Shown here in pieces: positions 46,733 through 60,000 of a DNA stretch of 64,000 nucleotides. The notes below the pieces were generated by a model. That model was not told the DNA's origin, made no database searches, and saw only the letters and a list, made by a program, of their open reading frames with translations. Each line of letters starts with the position of its first letter. Within the stretch, counting starts at the first letter, position 1. This stretch comes from Aurifilum marmelostoma (lineage: Eukaryota > Ascomycota > Sordariomycetes > Diaporthales > Cryphonectriaceae): positions 2,469,001 to 2,533,000 of the forward strand of contig JAMXSV010000004.1 of NCBI GenBank assembly GCA_027559495.1, written 5' to 3'. Both the position numbers and the translations under genes were made by a program.

Positions 46733-47519
46733 ATGGCCACCATCTCTCACCAACACCAACATCACCACCACCACCACCCTCACCACCAGGAGCCAGCCGT
46801 CCACGACTCCACATTCTTCTTCGTCGGCCCCTTTGACGACACCACCTTCTGCCGTGGGCCCCAGTTCCTCAAGCCCATCAACACCTCCCTCTTCACCACC
46901 CAGATCACCACCGTCTCCAAGAACTCTTCGCTCACCGCGTCACCCGTCTCCGAGCATGGCGACTTCTTCTCCTCGGACGACGATGACTGCGCCGTGCTAG
47001 GTGACGACGAGGCCCACAGCGAGGACGAGCTGCCCCCCCTCGCCCAGGCGGCGTCACTCGGGTGCCATGTCCATCAGCGAGGAGGACCTGCCCTTCTGCT
47101 ACGACAGGGAGGCCCTGCGCAGGAACACCGCTGCCCACCGCGAGAGACACCTGCAGCAGACCCACAAGAACCGCGCATCCACCTTTGCCGCCCACGAGCA
47201 GTGGGACAGTGAGGTCGACGGCCCGTCCATGGCCCTGTGGACCCCCGAGTCGCAGCGCTCGGCTGCCAGCTGCAAGAGAAGGCGCGTCGACAAGTCACAG
47301 ACGATGCCTGTCAGCTCGAGTGCTCCGGCCAAGAGAGAGGTGCTGCCGCAGAGCCATTGCTCCGAGATGACGGGACCAATGATGGCTCTGTGGGGGGGTA
47401 TAGAAGGAGAGGGAGAGACAGAAGAAGAAGCAAAGAGAAATGTGCAAAACAAGATTGCAAGACCTCGTGTATTTGTTAAACCAAGAGGCGTTTTCGATCT
47501 TGCATTTCCAAACGGATAA
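46733..47519 (+). CDS. His-rich acidic protein, unrecognised, with one apparent frame break
   Basis: I do not recognise this protein. It starts MATISHQHQHHHHHHPHHQ, a His-rich N-terminus, then STFFFVGPFDDTTFCRGPQFLKPIN, a Ser/Thr-rich part and an acidic block (FFSSDDDDCAVLGDDEAHSEDE). The frame then breaks at a run of seven C (47033-47039). The first frame runs on to 47212 with no meaning, while dropping one C joins it to SISEEDLPFCYDREALRR and onward to the stop at 47519, giving 262 codons. The C-terminal half holds a basic cluster CKRRRVDK (NLS-like) and two copies of a G-P-x-M-A-L-W motif. Features suggest a nuclear or regulatory protein, with no catalytic domain. It is convergent with the PKS-NRPS gene; cluster membership is unproven. 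Confidence 0.62.
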
Positions 47520-48027
47520 AGGATTCGGGCTTCATATTGTAGGACAGGCGTCCCAGGCAAGGGTAAATAAGCATGTACAGGCGTTTGGACCGGGGCATCA
47601 TCATCTGCTAATATTATCATCTCGATACGGGAATCAATACTCATCTACATTTTATAAACTGCTTTTTGTTGGTGAAAAACTTGGGAAGTTTCTCTAGTGT
47701 AAGCTGGCTGTATTATATAGTATAAGCATTGTTGACTGATGCTCGGCCCTCAGGGTGCTTCAGGCACTAGATGGTAGTCATGATACTTTTTGGGGAGGAA
47801 CCAGCAGTAAATTCAGTTGCTACCACAGCTGCTAAAATCATCGGCCTAGGGCCTGCGCTCCCTGGAAGGCTAGGGCCTTGTCAACTGGCAACAACCAGTC
47901 AAACACTACTTCTTCACTGTACATAATAGGTCAGAGCTATAGCTTCCCTGCCAAAACAAAGTCCATCGTTTCGCACAGCAACGACCACACTTGTCGTCAG
48001 TCTGCACCCACGTACTCATCGACTTTC
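47520..48027. other. Intergenic region between convergent gene ends
   Basis: 3' flanks of the His-rich gene and the PKS-NRPS gene. Nothing else seen. Confidence 0.55.
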
Positions 48028-51000
48028 TCATCTCTGGGACTCCAGCTGCATGTTGGTGTTCTTGCTGTTCAACCTCACATTCTGTGAGGCAAACAAGTAC
48101 CCAAACCCGAGAGCCTTGATCCGTCCAGTCCAGCGAACGCCAGCCATCCTCGCGTACCCCGCGGTATCGCTTGCCTCGTTATCCAAGCAAGCCTTCATGT
48201 CTTGCACGTCCACGCTGACATCGCACTCGTGGTGCAAGAAGTGCGCGCCATGAGTGGTGTCGGCATCGCTGTCCCCATGAGCAATCAACGGCCCAGACAG
48301 CTCACTCGCGGCCTGCTCCGCCGGCATCATATCGATGCGTCCCTCCCAAGTCTCGAATTCGGGCACCAGCTTGGACAGGTGCACGAATCGTATGACTTCG
48401 CGGAGCACTGTCTGCATAACGGCCTGTGGGGTTGGGTGCCCAGATGGCATGAAGCGGTGGATTGAAACAGGCAAGCCCCACGCTTCGGCCGCGCGCTCAA
48501 GGATCCTCTCGCTGGCCCATTTACTCGCCGCATACCCGTTGGAGCCGTCGGTGGGAGGCACAATGGCTGCTGCTGAGCCTGGGATAGTGCTACCAGTAGC
48601 CATGCCGCCTGTCGCCTGTGCCAGGACGCCGGCCGACGATGTGAAGTGGATGGGTATGCGCCGCCCAGCTGCCAGCCGTACGAGCTCCCTTGTAGAGCTT
48701 GTGTTGGTCTGCCGCAGGGTTTGATAACTGTCCCAAAACGACCGTGCAGCACCCAAGTGCAGGATCACGTCCACCTCGCTCGACAGTGCAGTGAAGGTCG
48801 ATTCAGAGAGCCCCAGGCGGGGCAGCGTGAGGTCACCCTGGTAGGCGATGACCTTGGACCCTGCGCCGGCAATTTTTGACGTGTCTCGCACGGCCACGCA
48901 GTAGATCCTGCTCACGCTGGGATCCGCAGCGAGTTGCGGCAGGACGTACGCTGCAAGGAAGCCCGTGGCACCCGTGACCAGGACGGTCTTCTGTTGGTTG
49001 TGGCCTGACTGGGTGGCGTCTGCACGTGCGGCGACTTGCTGGGGAGCACCCAGGTCAGGAAGTGCCGTCTCCTCGTCCCAATCGATGGCTTCGGCAGCAC
49101 TGCTGTCCTCGATCCTCCGTGCCATCTCGCCTAGCGTATTGGCCCCGAGAAGGTCCACAAGACTGATTGCCACCTGAAACACGTCGCGGATGCGGGATTG
49201 TAGGCGTACAATCAACAGAGAGTTGCCGCCGACAGTGAAAAAGCTGGTCGTCGGTGTGATGACAAACTTGGACCGATCTCCCAGCACATCTTCCCACACT
49301 CGCTTGAGCTGGACTATAGTCTCAGTCAGCTCTGTTTCCTCGTTGCTCTCGAGACTCCCAATCCGCTGTGGCAGTGGTAGTTCCTCGACAGCTTTGCGGT
49401 CTACCTTGGAATGATTGCTTAGGGGAAGACGCTCGAGGGGAACTGCCACTACTGGGATCATGTATTGGGGGAGCGGAAGCCGGCCTAGCAAGTGGGCCAG
49501 AAATTCTTCCCTCTCTGTGTTGGAACGGTCATCGGATGGTGCAAAGACAACGTGGGCGGCCAGAACGTCGCCATCGCGAAGCGTCACGACTGCCTCCCTC
49601 AATTCGCCACGGGCCGCGGAGAGGATGTTGCTCTCAATGTCGCTGAGTTCTATGCGGAGACCGCGGATCTTGACTTGCGTGCTGCCTGCCACGCGGTTAT
49701 GGAAGACGAGGGCGCCGTCCTCGGTAAGGTGACCGATGTCCCCCGTCCGGTACATGCGCGTCCAGCCGTTGGTTGCGTATCCAGGATGCCTCTCGGCATA
49801 CGGGTCGGGCACGAATGCCTTTTCGTTCAGGTCTTCGTTGTTGAGATAGCCCTCGGCAACGCCTGCACCACCGATGAAGACTTGGCCGGGTACCCCAGGC
49901 GGGAGAGGCTTGAGTTGCTCGTCCAGAATGTAAGTCACATAGTTTGGCAGCGAGTAACCACACGCGATCCGCCCCTCTGGCCCTTGATCTCGGTATTCGA
50001 CCTCCATCTTGTGCGAGGAAATGGAGATCTCTGTTGGACCATAAGAGTTGAATAATCGGAGCTGTGGGAGGTTCAGGGCTTCAACGTCGCGCAGGATGGA
50101 GTTTGTCAGCGGCTCGCCTCCGCCAAAGGCAAACCGCCATTTCGAACATTCCTGGAGGTTCTGGACCCCGTACTGCAACCAAAGAGAATATTCAGACGGC
50201 GTGGCTTTGGTATAGGTGATGCCGTGTTGCTTCACGATGTTAGTGACCTCAAGAGGATCACCTCGCATGGCCCATGGCACGATATACACCATGCCGCCAT
50301 TCACCTGGCAAGGCATGTCAGTTAATATGTTTCTTGGTCCCATTCATGCAGGAGACTTGAGGACACTACTTACCAACCCCGTGTATATCTGGTCAGAAGA
50401 GTGGTTAAAGGTGAAAGCACTCTGCTGCAGAACCCGCTCGGCACCAAGTTCCCAGGTCTTCGTGTACCCTTCGATCTCGTTGCGCAGACCAGAATGCTTG
50501 ACGAGGATGCCCTTTGGCGTCGCTGTCGAGCCGCTCGTGTACAGGATAGCCGCCGTGGAATCCCCTCGCGCATAGTTTGGCACGCGTGCCGCCGGCCTTG
50601 AGGCTATACTGTCGACATCTATGATCTGGGCAGCCGAAACACCCAGCTGCGTCGCGTCATCCACTGTGGTAGTATCTGCCAGGACTGCACCGGGCTGACA
50701 GTCTTGGGCGACCATTGCCAGCCGCGGAAGAGGGCTTCGGAGGTCAAGGGGGACATAAATGCCTCCGATGCGCATAATCGCGAGCATGGAGCAAACCCAG
50801 TCCGCAGCGGCCTGCTGGCAGACGAGGATTCTGGAACCACTGCCTAGACCGGCCTGGATCAATGTCTCTGCGATGGCCTCTATGCGCAGGGTCAGGTCTA
50901 GGTATGTCAAGACGTTCCCGTGCCCGTCCATGATGGCAGTCTTGTTCTTGTTGACCTCGGCGATCTCGTCGATGCGATGAGGGAGAGTCTCGGGCCAGTC

Positions 51001-54000
51001 AGACACCAAATTAGGACCTGCAGACGCGGAGCCATTAGTGACTACATCGAAATTATGAGGGGAATTCTAAAGCTCACCCCGTCCCAGTGTAACTGCGCGT
51101 GCCAGTTGCTCGGCTCCGAAAAGAGGAACACTCTCCCACGGCTGAGAGACGTTGCTGGAGAACACGTCTAGGAGGCCAGTATAAGTGTTCAACAAGAGGT
51201 TCGTGGCTGCTTGATCATATAATACCGTCTGCGTTCTCATCGCAACGATGGTGCCTGTAGAGCTCTCGTTGATATCCAGGGTGATGTCATACGCGGTCCT
51301 TCCGAGGGAGGCGTCTTGCATTTCGAACTGGCAGACATCGAAAGCATGCTTGTCTGTCGTGCCCTGCCGATAGTCGAAGAAGGCTTGGAAGAAGGGGCTG
51401 TATTGCGAAGACCGAGGGACGTTGAGTTCCTTCAGTAGAACGTCGAAAGGCACACTTGAAGCAAGCGCCGCGTATGAAGTGTCACGCGCCTCAACGACCA
51501 CATCAGAGAATCGCTGCTGCCCCGATCCGGACGTCGTTGTTGTTCGGCGGAAGCGCAGCGGGAGCAGGTTGAGTAGCAGACCGATCGTGCCCATGGCATC
51601 ACTGCCACGGCCAGCGTCAGCAATGCCCACCGTCAGGTCTTGCGCCTCGGTGAACTTGAAGAGCATGCATCGGAAGGCGGCCAGGTACAGGTGGAAAGGC
51701 GTACACCGCAGCGCCTTGGACGCCTGCCTCACGCGAGCAGCCAGGTCGGCGTCGAGTCGGAGATATCCCTGGTGAGCGTTGTATCCGGCCATGGGAATCC
51801 GTGTTGCGACTTTGGCCATGGGCAGCAACGGGAGGACCGGTGGCTCATCCGAAAAGACTCCTCGCCAGTATCTCAAGGCGTCGCTCATGCTTCCAGAATT
51901 GTAGGCCTCGCGCTGTGCCTTGGACAAGGCTGTGATTTGCGTTGGTGGGGGGCCCAGCGTCATGTGCTTGTACTCTTTTTCCAGATCCTGCAGCAGAATG
52001 GCGACACTGATACCATCGAGAATGATGTGGTGATAGCCCATGAGGAGGTAATGCGTCGAGGGGCCAAGCGACATGAGCATCATGCGCATGACTTCGCCGC
52101 GCTCAATGTCGAACTCGTGGACCTTGAACTTTGCGTACTCGGCATTGACATCCTCCACGCTGCTGCTCTTGACGTGTTCCAACCTCAACCTGGACGATTC
52201 CATGATCTTCTGGTAGGCCACATCTCTCTCTGTCTCGCCGCCCACAAAGGCTGTACGCAGTGTCTCGTGTCTGGAACCAACGGCGACGACAGCCCTCTCC
52301 AGGTCCCCAACGCGCAGAGGTCCAGTCACCTTGTAGCACAAGCTCACGGTAAAGGTCGTTTGGTCTTGTATCAACATTCTCAGAAACCAGAACCGAGACT
52401 GCGCAAAGGACACCGGCTCGCTCTTGAGGAACCTGAGCGGGGGCTGCTGGTTCTGCGCGGCAGCCGGCCGCCCAGCTTTGGCCGTTTCCGAGAGATCGAG
52501 CAGCGAAGTTGAGGCCGCGGAGGATACATCAGTGGGCATGTTCTCAGACGGAAGCTTCTCGGATGTGGATTGGGAGGACTCCGACGTGGAAATGGGAGTA
52601 TCACTGCCTGACTTGGATGACACTTTGGGAACGGCGTCGGCAGTGGTGGTGGTGGGGAGGGGTTTCTTGACCGCGGGCTTTGCGCTGCCTTCTTTTCCTA
52701 TACTTGCTAGGACCGCCTCGGGAAGGTTCTCCAGTGCGTACTCGCTGAGGTTGGCGATAGACGCGCCTCCCAGGATCTTGAGCACTGGCAGGTCGACTTT
52801 CAGCTCCTTGACGAACCAGGAACGCACCTCGACGGCGACCAAGGAGTCGATGCCGTGGTCTATGAGAGGATCGTTCTCGTCCATGTGTCGATCCGTGATT
52901 TGTAGGATGATCTTCAACTTGTTGATGAACGCGGCTGTATCATTATTGATGCGAGGTCAGCAGAGGTCGAAATATTATCACCCACTTCGCGTGGTTTTTG
53001 GTTGTTTTTTGTTTCAACATTTCCTATTCGAACCAAACGTACCTTTTAGGATCTCCAACGCCTCTTCCATGGTATTGGCACCCTCAAGTTGCTCAAATAC
53101 AGGGAGGTTAGTGCCCTTTTCATCCTGTTGCGTCTGCGTACTCTGTGAACTGGCTCGGATGCAGTGCGAAAACCGAGGATCATCCGCCCAGCGAGGCCTG
53201 TGCTCGTCATCAATAGCCGAAAATACAGCAGTGGTAAGCACAGGGGAAACACCCTCCACATCCGGCCGGCTCGCCAGGATGGCTTCGGCAAACAGCTGAT
53301 GAAAGTCGGCCTCCGAGATGGGCAGATACTTTTGCCTGACGAGCTGCTCCTTGACGAGCGGGTCCGCGCGCTCGACGTAGCCGATCCCGACGACGCGGCC
53401 AATGTCAAAGGTCGAGGCCGCCAGGCCACGCTTGCGCCTGTGCCTGGCCAGGCTCTGCATGTAGACGTTGGCGGCGGCGTAGTTGGCCTGGCCTGGGTTC
53501 CCCACCACGGCGGAGAGGGAGGAGAACATGACGAAGAAGTCGAGATGGTTGTTGTCGCTGCCGGAGAGATCGGCGAGGTGGTTGCTCCCGTCGATCTTGG
53601 GCTTGAGCACTTGTTCCATCTGGTCCAGGGACATGTCGGCGAGGAGGACGTCGTTGAGGACCATGGCTCCGTTTGCTATGCCTGCAATGGGTGGACACGT
53701 GGACCTGATCTCGTCCATGCATCTTTGTACTGCTTGTCGATTTGAAACGTCCCTGAGAGTAAGCATTTCGGATTAGTATATATATACATACTTATGCTGA
53801 CGTGTAGAAAGATGATGGAACTCACATGGCAAGAACCTTGACGACAGTTCCGAGAGCCTTGAAGGACTCCAGCCACTTCTCGCTCACGTTTGGCTGGCGA
53901 CTCGTCAGGCAGATGTATCCTGCACCATTCCGTGCCATCCATTCGCACAGCGACTGTCCAATCTGCCCTGTCAGTCCCACAAGCATATATGTCTTGTGCT

Positions 54001-57000
54001 TGGAGAAGAGCCGTTTGGCGTCGATGGGCGTGATTTGTAGAGTCACATCTTGGCCGGCCGTCCAGTCGACAATCGTCATGGGGTTGCTCACTTGGCTGAC
54101 CTGTGCCAGTGATGCGATCAGACCCGATGGGACCTTGGTATCTGTTTGGTTGGCAAGCGCTTCTGCGCGGCAGACAGCATCCTGTAGCAGGTGCACCAGT
54201 CCGACATCATCGTATGACGCTGGGAAATTGCATGTCTGACGGAAGAGATCACTGGGATCAACGTGTCTGCAAGACGACGGTAGGGCGCGGCCAAGGCTGA
54301 GACTGACGGCGTTGAATTCGGAATTTGCGCTGAGATCAAGGAGATGTGTTACACCGGTGGGAAGTTTCTTCTGCAGAAGATGCTTGGGTGTCCAAGCATC
54401 TATCCCCACACAGCGCAAGTCATTGGCCGGGCCCGTTCCTGTCGATGCAGTCGTAAAGTTAACACGAATGCCTTTCTCTGCCGCTCGTCTCGCCGTTGCG
54501 TCGGCAAAGGATGGAATCGTGGATGGCTCATGGACCAGAAGATTGCTCCCTAAAGGTAGTGCAGAGAGGAGAGATGTCGCCAAGATGTCGCCCATAGCTG
54601 ATAGCAGAATATCACTGGGAGATTCCGAGCTGTGCAACTCAACAGGTACGGCCGCGACGGATACAACTCTGGAAGCCAAGCTGCTGGATAGAGCAAGCAC
54701 TCGAGCCCCAGTGGCCTCGTCGACTCCAATGATAGGGTAGAGGAAAGCATTGAGGCCGACGTTGAGCGCCACCAGGCTCGATTGCTCAACTCGAACAACG
54801 CCCTCGCAGCCTCGAACCGGAGGAAGAATGTCCTCTTGTAAGGTAGGCGGCCATTCGCCCGAGCCGGAGATGCAGATGGCGGACTGAGACGGTGACACAA
54901 TTTTGGAGATGGGCCGCACTTGAGAGTTGAACCTGGCATTTTGATGCTCATCGGCCACTAGCCGAGGGATCATCAGTCGTCCGTTGTCCAGCACGTATTC
55001 CGGTTCTTCAGACCAGAGCAAGCCCGACACGGATGATGGCAGCGAATCCAAGGCACACTGGCGAAGCAGACACTCTGCTATGACCTTCGAGGCGTTGTGG
55101 CTTGAGCCTGAAAGGTCGAGGAAAGTCAAGGTCAGATATGGTGTCTCGGAACGTAGAGCACGCCCAATACCAATATTGGCCATCTGATACGGGTCTGCAT
55201 CCTGAGCGCCGCGTGTGACCCATATGAGGTTCTTGGCTGCCTCGTAGACCCGTTTGAGTCCGTCCCACTTTTTCTGCGATAGATTCTTGAACACTGGCTC
55301 GTCCATGTCGACGAGACTGATCAGCGTGTTCATAGGTGAGAGTGCATCCGTCTCGGTTGGCAGGCCTTCGAGGATGGTGACCTTGTTGCAGAAGCGTCTC
55401 AGGAACTCTGCCGCTTCCTCTGCAATCCCTGAGGTCTCTACGGACCCGGTCCCGAGGATGACAATCTCCTCAAAGTGCAGTGGCTGTGGTGGTGAGGGTG
55501 CTGTGAGGGGCCGCCTCAGAAAGTCGACCTGACCGTTAACAGCCTGTGCAACGATGGTAGAGAACGGCCAAGTCAGGTTGTCAATGGGCGGCGTGAGAGC
55601 ATCAACACCAGAGAACCCAACCTTGCGCAGGACATTGTGCCATGCAGCAGGGGTCATCAGCGGGCCATGCTCACGGCCGTCGTTTGCGTTCCACCAACCC
55701 GGGAGGCCAGCTGCCATATTAGTAGTTCGCAGCACTGTGGTGGGTTGGGTGATCTCCACAAGGACAAGATAACCCCCTGGCTTCAGCAACTTTCGTGCAT
55801 TGTCCAGAGACTTCTGGCAGGACGAGGTGGCATGGACAATGTTGGCCGCGATGATGATGTCGTAGGAGTGGTGTTCGAAGCCTTGGGAGGCGGGCGACTT
55901 TTCGATATCCAAGAACTTGAAGGACATCTTGTGGCTCTGCGATTTGAATTCATCCTTGGTCCGGTCGAAATCGTTGAGGAAGCTATCTGATATGTCGGTG
56001 AAGGCGTAGGATGAGAAGGCGTCGCCGATGGCTTGCAAGACCTCTCTTGTCGTGCCACCACTGCCAGCACCTGCAGAATAGACATCAATGTCAGCCGTTG
56101 TTTCTGTATCTTATACACTACGTGAGGTCTTACCAAGTTCTAATATTTTGGCCTGAGGGTATCGATGTACGAGCTGTTTGACCATTGCCGCCGCGTACTC
56201 ACTATACTTGCCAAATCCGAGCCCAGTGATGTACAACTCGGTTCTCATATCATTCAGGTGCTCCATCATGGTTGTCTCTCCTCTGATAACAGCTCGAAGA
56301 TTTTCTCCGGTCGCCTTGATGACTCTCACGTCGACGGAGTTCCAGTGTCTTTCCTTTCACGTTAGTACCTTAGTTCTTGGTAACAATCAACAGGCTCTGT
56401 CCGTACCTCTGGATCAAGGGCTCGAGATCCTCATAAGTATCATTGGCCCACTCCTCCTTCAGGACAGGGCGCTCCCCGCGCGATATGGCCCCCAAAGCGT
56501 GGTCCATGTAGGCCCGCAGACGATGATGGTGTTCTTGGCCACTGGCCCATTCCTCGGCAGGAATCTCCGCATCCCAGGTTCGAAGGTAGAACCATGACAT
56601 TCTCTCACAAAGGACAGCAATCTCCTTCTCTACTGCAGTTGGCTGGTCATTGATCGTGATAGAAGCGGCGTCGGGCCTTTCCACGTCCCATTTCACGTAC
56701 GTGAACGGGCAACGATCGTCCTTGACGGTGGCCGAGTAAAGGGGTTTCATAGCCAGGTCCTCAGCCTGTATAAGTGTTTGCTGACCATCCTCGCTGAAGA
56801 CGTCGATGCTGGCGCTGAAGATGCTGCTGCTGTTGGTTTGTTGCTGCTCTCTGTGTATGCTGGCGCACATGGGCAGCAATACCGGAGAACTCGGCAGCGC
56901 AGCGCAGAGTCCAGGGTTTACACGGATGCGTCCGATCAGCGTGGGAACCGACAGGGCCCTGAAACTCTCGTCTTCAGGGTGGCCGCCAGCTGCGAGCACT

Positions 57001-60000
57001 CCCTGGATGGCCACGTCGAGCCAAGAAGGATGCACGAGAAGCTCGCGAGCACGTTCATCGTCGTCTTCTTGGGCGGGGTCGGTGTAGGTCGCCACGAAGG
57101 CCGATACCTGGTCCAGCTTGCGTGTGATCTCTGACATGCCCCTGAACGGCCCAGTATAGCCGTATCCAATCTTTTGGATGGATGAGTAGAAGTCATCAGT
57201 GTCGATGCTGTTCATTGTCGACGTATCTAGAGGCGTCGATGACAGTGTTGTGGGACTTGGTGTCCCATACACGATCATGACCGATCCAGTCGCCACGAGT
57301 TCCAAGCCCGAAGGCCCATGGCTGAAATCTGCGTGACAGGAGAAATCGGCAGTCTGACACCGCTCTTGTTCTCCTGTAGTGGTGATCGTAGACAGTGTGA
57401 CAAGGGTCTCGACACCGAAATTGGCGTCGTCCTCAAAAGACATGGCTTTGTTGATTACAAGATCACGAACCTCAAAGAGCTTGACATCATGATCACCGGC
57501 TAGGCTCCTGGCAGCCTCCAGAGCCAAGGCAATGTAGCCTGCGGCGGGGAAAATCATCTGACCTTCCAGCCTGTGTCCGTCCAGCCAAGGAATCTCAGAC
57601 GCCTTGAGAAGATTCTTCCAGCGTCGGTTGTTGCTGGTCGAGTCTGCAGTCGCGATGCCAAGAAGACTGTGGAACGGCTCAGACCTGCATCGTATTGCTC
57701 TGGACTGACGGGACTCATGCCAGTGCTTCTGCTCATGGTTCCAAGGATACATGGGAAGGCCGGTCATGTACTTGGGGGGCGGGCCACTCGACATGAGGTC
57801 CTCGTATGCCCGGAAATGAACAGATCCGGATCCAAGCTGCGCCCAGACAAAGCCCAAGGCTTCTGCAAACGCCTCAACGTCATCTGTGCCACGGGCCAGC
57901 ACGCCGCTGTAGGCGACTGGCTGTCGGGCCTCCATGATGTTCTGGCTAGCCGGGCCCCTGAGCGCCGGATGAGGACCGATCTCAAGGGCAAAATTGATCT
58001 TGTCAGACGCGGCGGCCTTGATGGCGTCTGCAAAGAGAACGGGATTGACCATGTTGTCTCTCCAGTACACGTCCTTGAGCGTCTCTATTGGTTCCATGGC
58101 AGCGTCTCCGGGGATGACACTAGAGTACCAGGAGCATGACGCAGATCCTCCTCGGTTTAGTTGGATCCTGCAGGCCTGGAGTGACTGTATATAGGGATCT
58201 CCACAGGGAATCATATGATGAGAATGATAAGCCGTGTCGACCTTGAGCATCCGGGCGAATTTCTTCTCTTCGTCAAACACCTTCTTCGCGTGAATGACAG
58301 CGTCGACATTACCCGAGAGCGTAACACTTGCAGAGGAATTATGCGCCGCAACAGTGATACGTCCTCTGAATATAGGAAGGTCAATCAGGTCGCGAGCATC
58401 CTCTAGCGAGGTGCCCACGGCAAGCATGGCGCCCTTCTGCCCAGACCCCTGGGGATCTTCAGCGCGGTGAGCATGCATGCCTCGGTAGTAGGCGATGCGG
58501 ATGGCATCGCGGGCCGTAATAAATCCTGCAGCGTACGCAGCGGCAATTTCCCCAGAAGAGTGGCCGACCACCGCCTCGAAGACGATGCCAGCCTCTCGTA
58601 GGAGATCGACGAGCACCAGCTGGATAGCCGTGCACAGCGGCTGCGACAGTTCGGCCTTGCCAATCCGCGAACTGTCTTCGCCGGCCAGAATCTCGTCCTG
58701 CAGGCGCCATGTAGGACGATCCTCCACTGGGAGATCGGCAAGAGACTGCTCGAGGTCTTGGAACTTGGCACGGACGAAGGAAGACGAGCGGATCAGACAG
58801 CCGCCCATGCCGGCCCATTGCGCGCCTTGGCCGGTAAACACCCCAAGAATGTGAGGTGTCTTTGGCGGAGAGCGGAAACTGTGAATATTCTTGTCGTTTT
58901 CCTTCATCTTCATGACCACCTCGTCCAGTTTGGAGACGAGCTTCTCGACACTTCTGGCTGCGAAGGTCATCTTGACGTTGAGTGCTGACTTGCATGTCTG
59001 CAAGGTCCAGGCGAGGTCACGCAGGTTGGTGTCCGGGTGCGCCTTCAGATGTTCCGAGTATGCTCCCAGGAGATTGAATAGACTACCTTCTGACGCTGCA
59101 GAAAACGTGAATGGTGTGAAGGGGGCGATGTCGCTCGACTCAGCGTGTAGAGACTTGCTGATGGTTGCCACTGGAGGCTGAAAGCTCTCCAAAATAGCGT
59201 GAGCGTTGGCACCACCGAAACCTGGATAGAATCATTGTATCAGATATCATGAGACGAGAATGTAGCTTGATCAAGTACTTGGAGAAGAGGAATATTAATT
59301 ACGCACCGAAGCTATTGACGCTCACCCGTCGAGGGACACCATTAGGCAACTCAGGCCATGTGGTCCCACGAGTGGGAACACGGAGGCCGCGATAGAACGG
59401 CTCAATGTCAGGGTTCAGGCGACTGAAGAGCAAATTGGCGGGGATCAAGCCATTCTGGATCGCAAGAGATCCTTTGATCAGGCCTGCAAGGCCTGCAGCA
59501 CCTTCGGTGTGACCGATGATGGTTTTGATGGATCCAACATAGAGGGGAAGTCCCCTACCACTAACAAAGTCGGCAGGAAGTGCTTCTTGATCTGATGGTC
59601 GACCAAAGCATCGATGGATGGCCTCAGCTTCACGTGGATCTCCAGCTCGGGTCCCGGTCCCATGTGCCTCGAAGAACTGAGGGCGGTCGTTGGCGTTGCG
59701 AGGATCTAGACTAGCCTTGGAGTACGTCTGCTGGATCAGTGCCGTCTGCGCCTCAGAGCTCGGGACCGTCAGGCCCGTGGAGTGGCCGTCCTGGTTGGTT
59801 CCCGTCTCACGGATAAGACACTCGATGCGGTCGCCATCAGCAAGTGCATCGCTAAGCCGCTTCAGAATCACGACAGCAACGCCCTCGCCGCGCGCGTACC
59901 CGTTGGCGTCGGCGTCCCACACTGTTGCAGTTTTCGTCAGCTTAGGTGTAACCAAGATATGCATAAAGTGTAACAGAGACACATAGTGCTTGACGAATCA

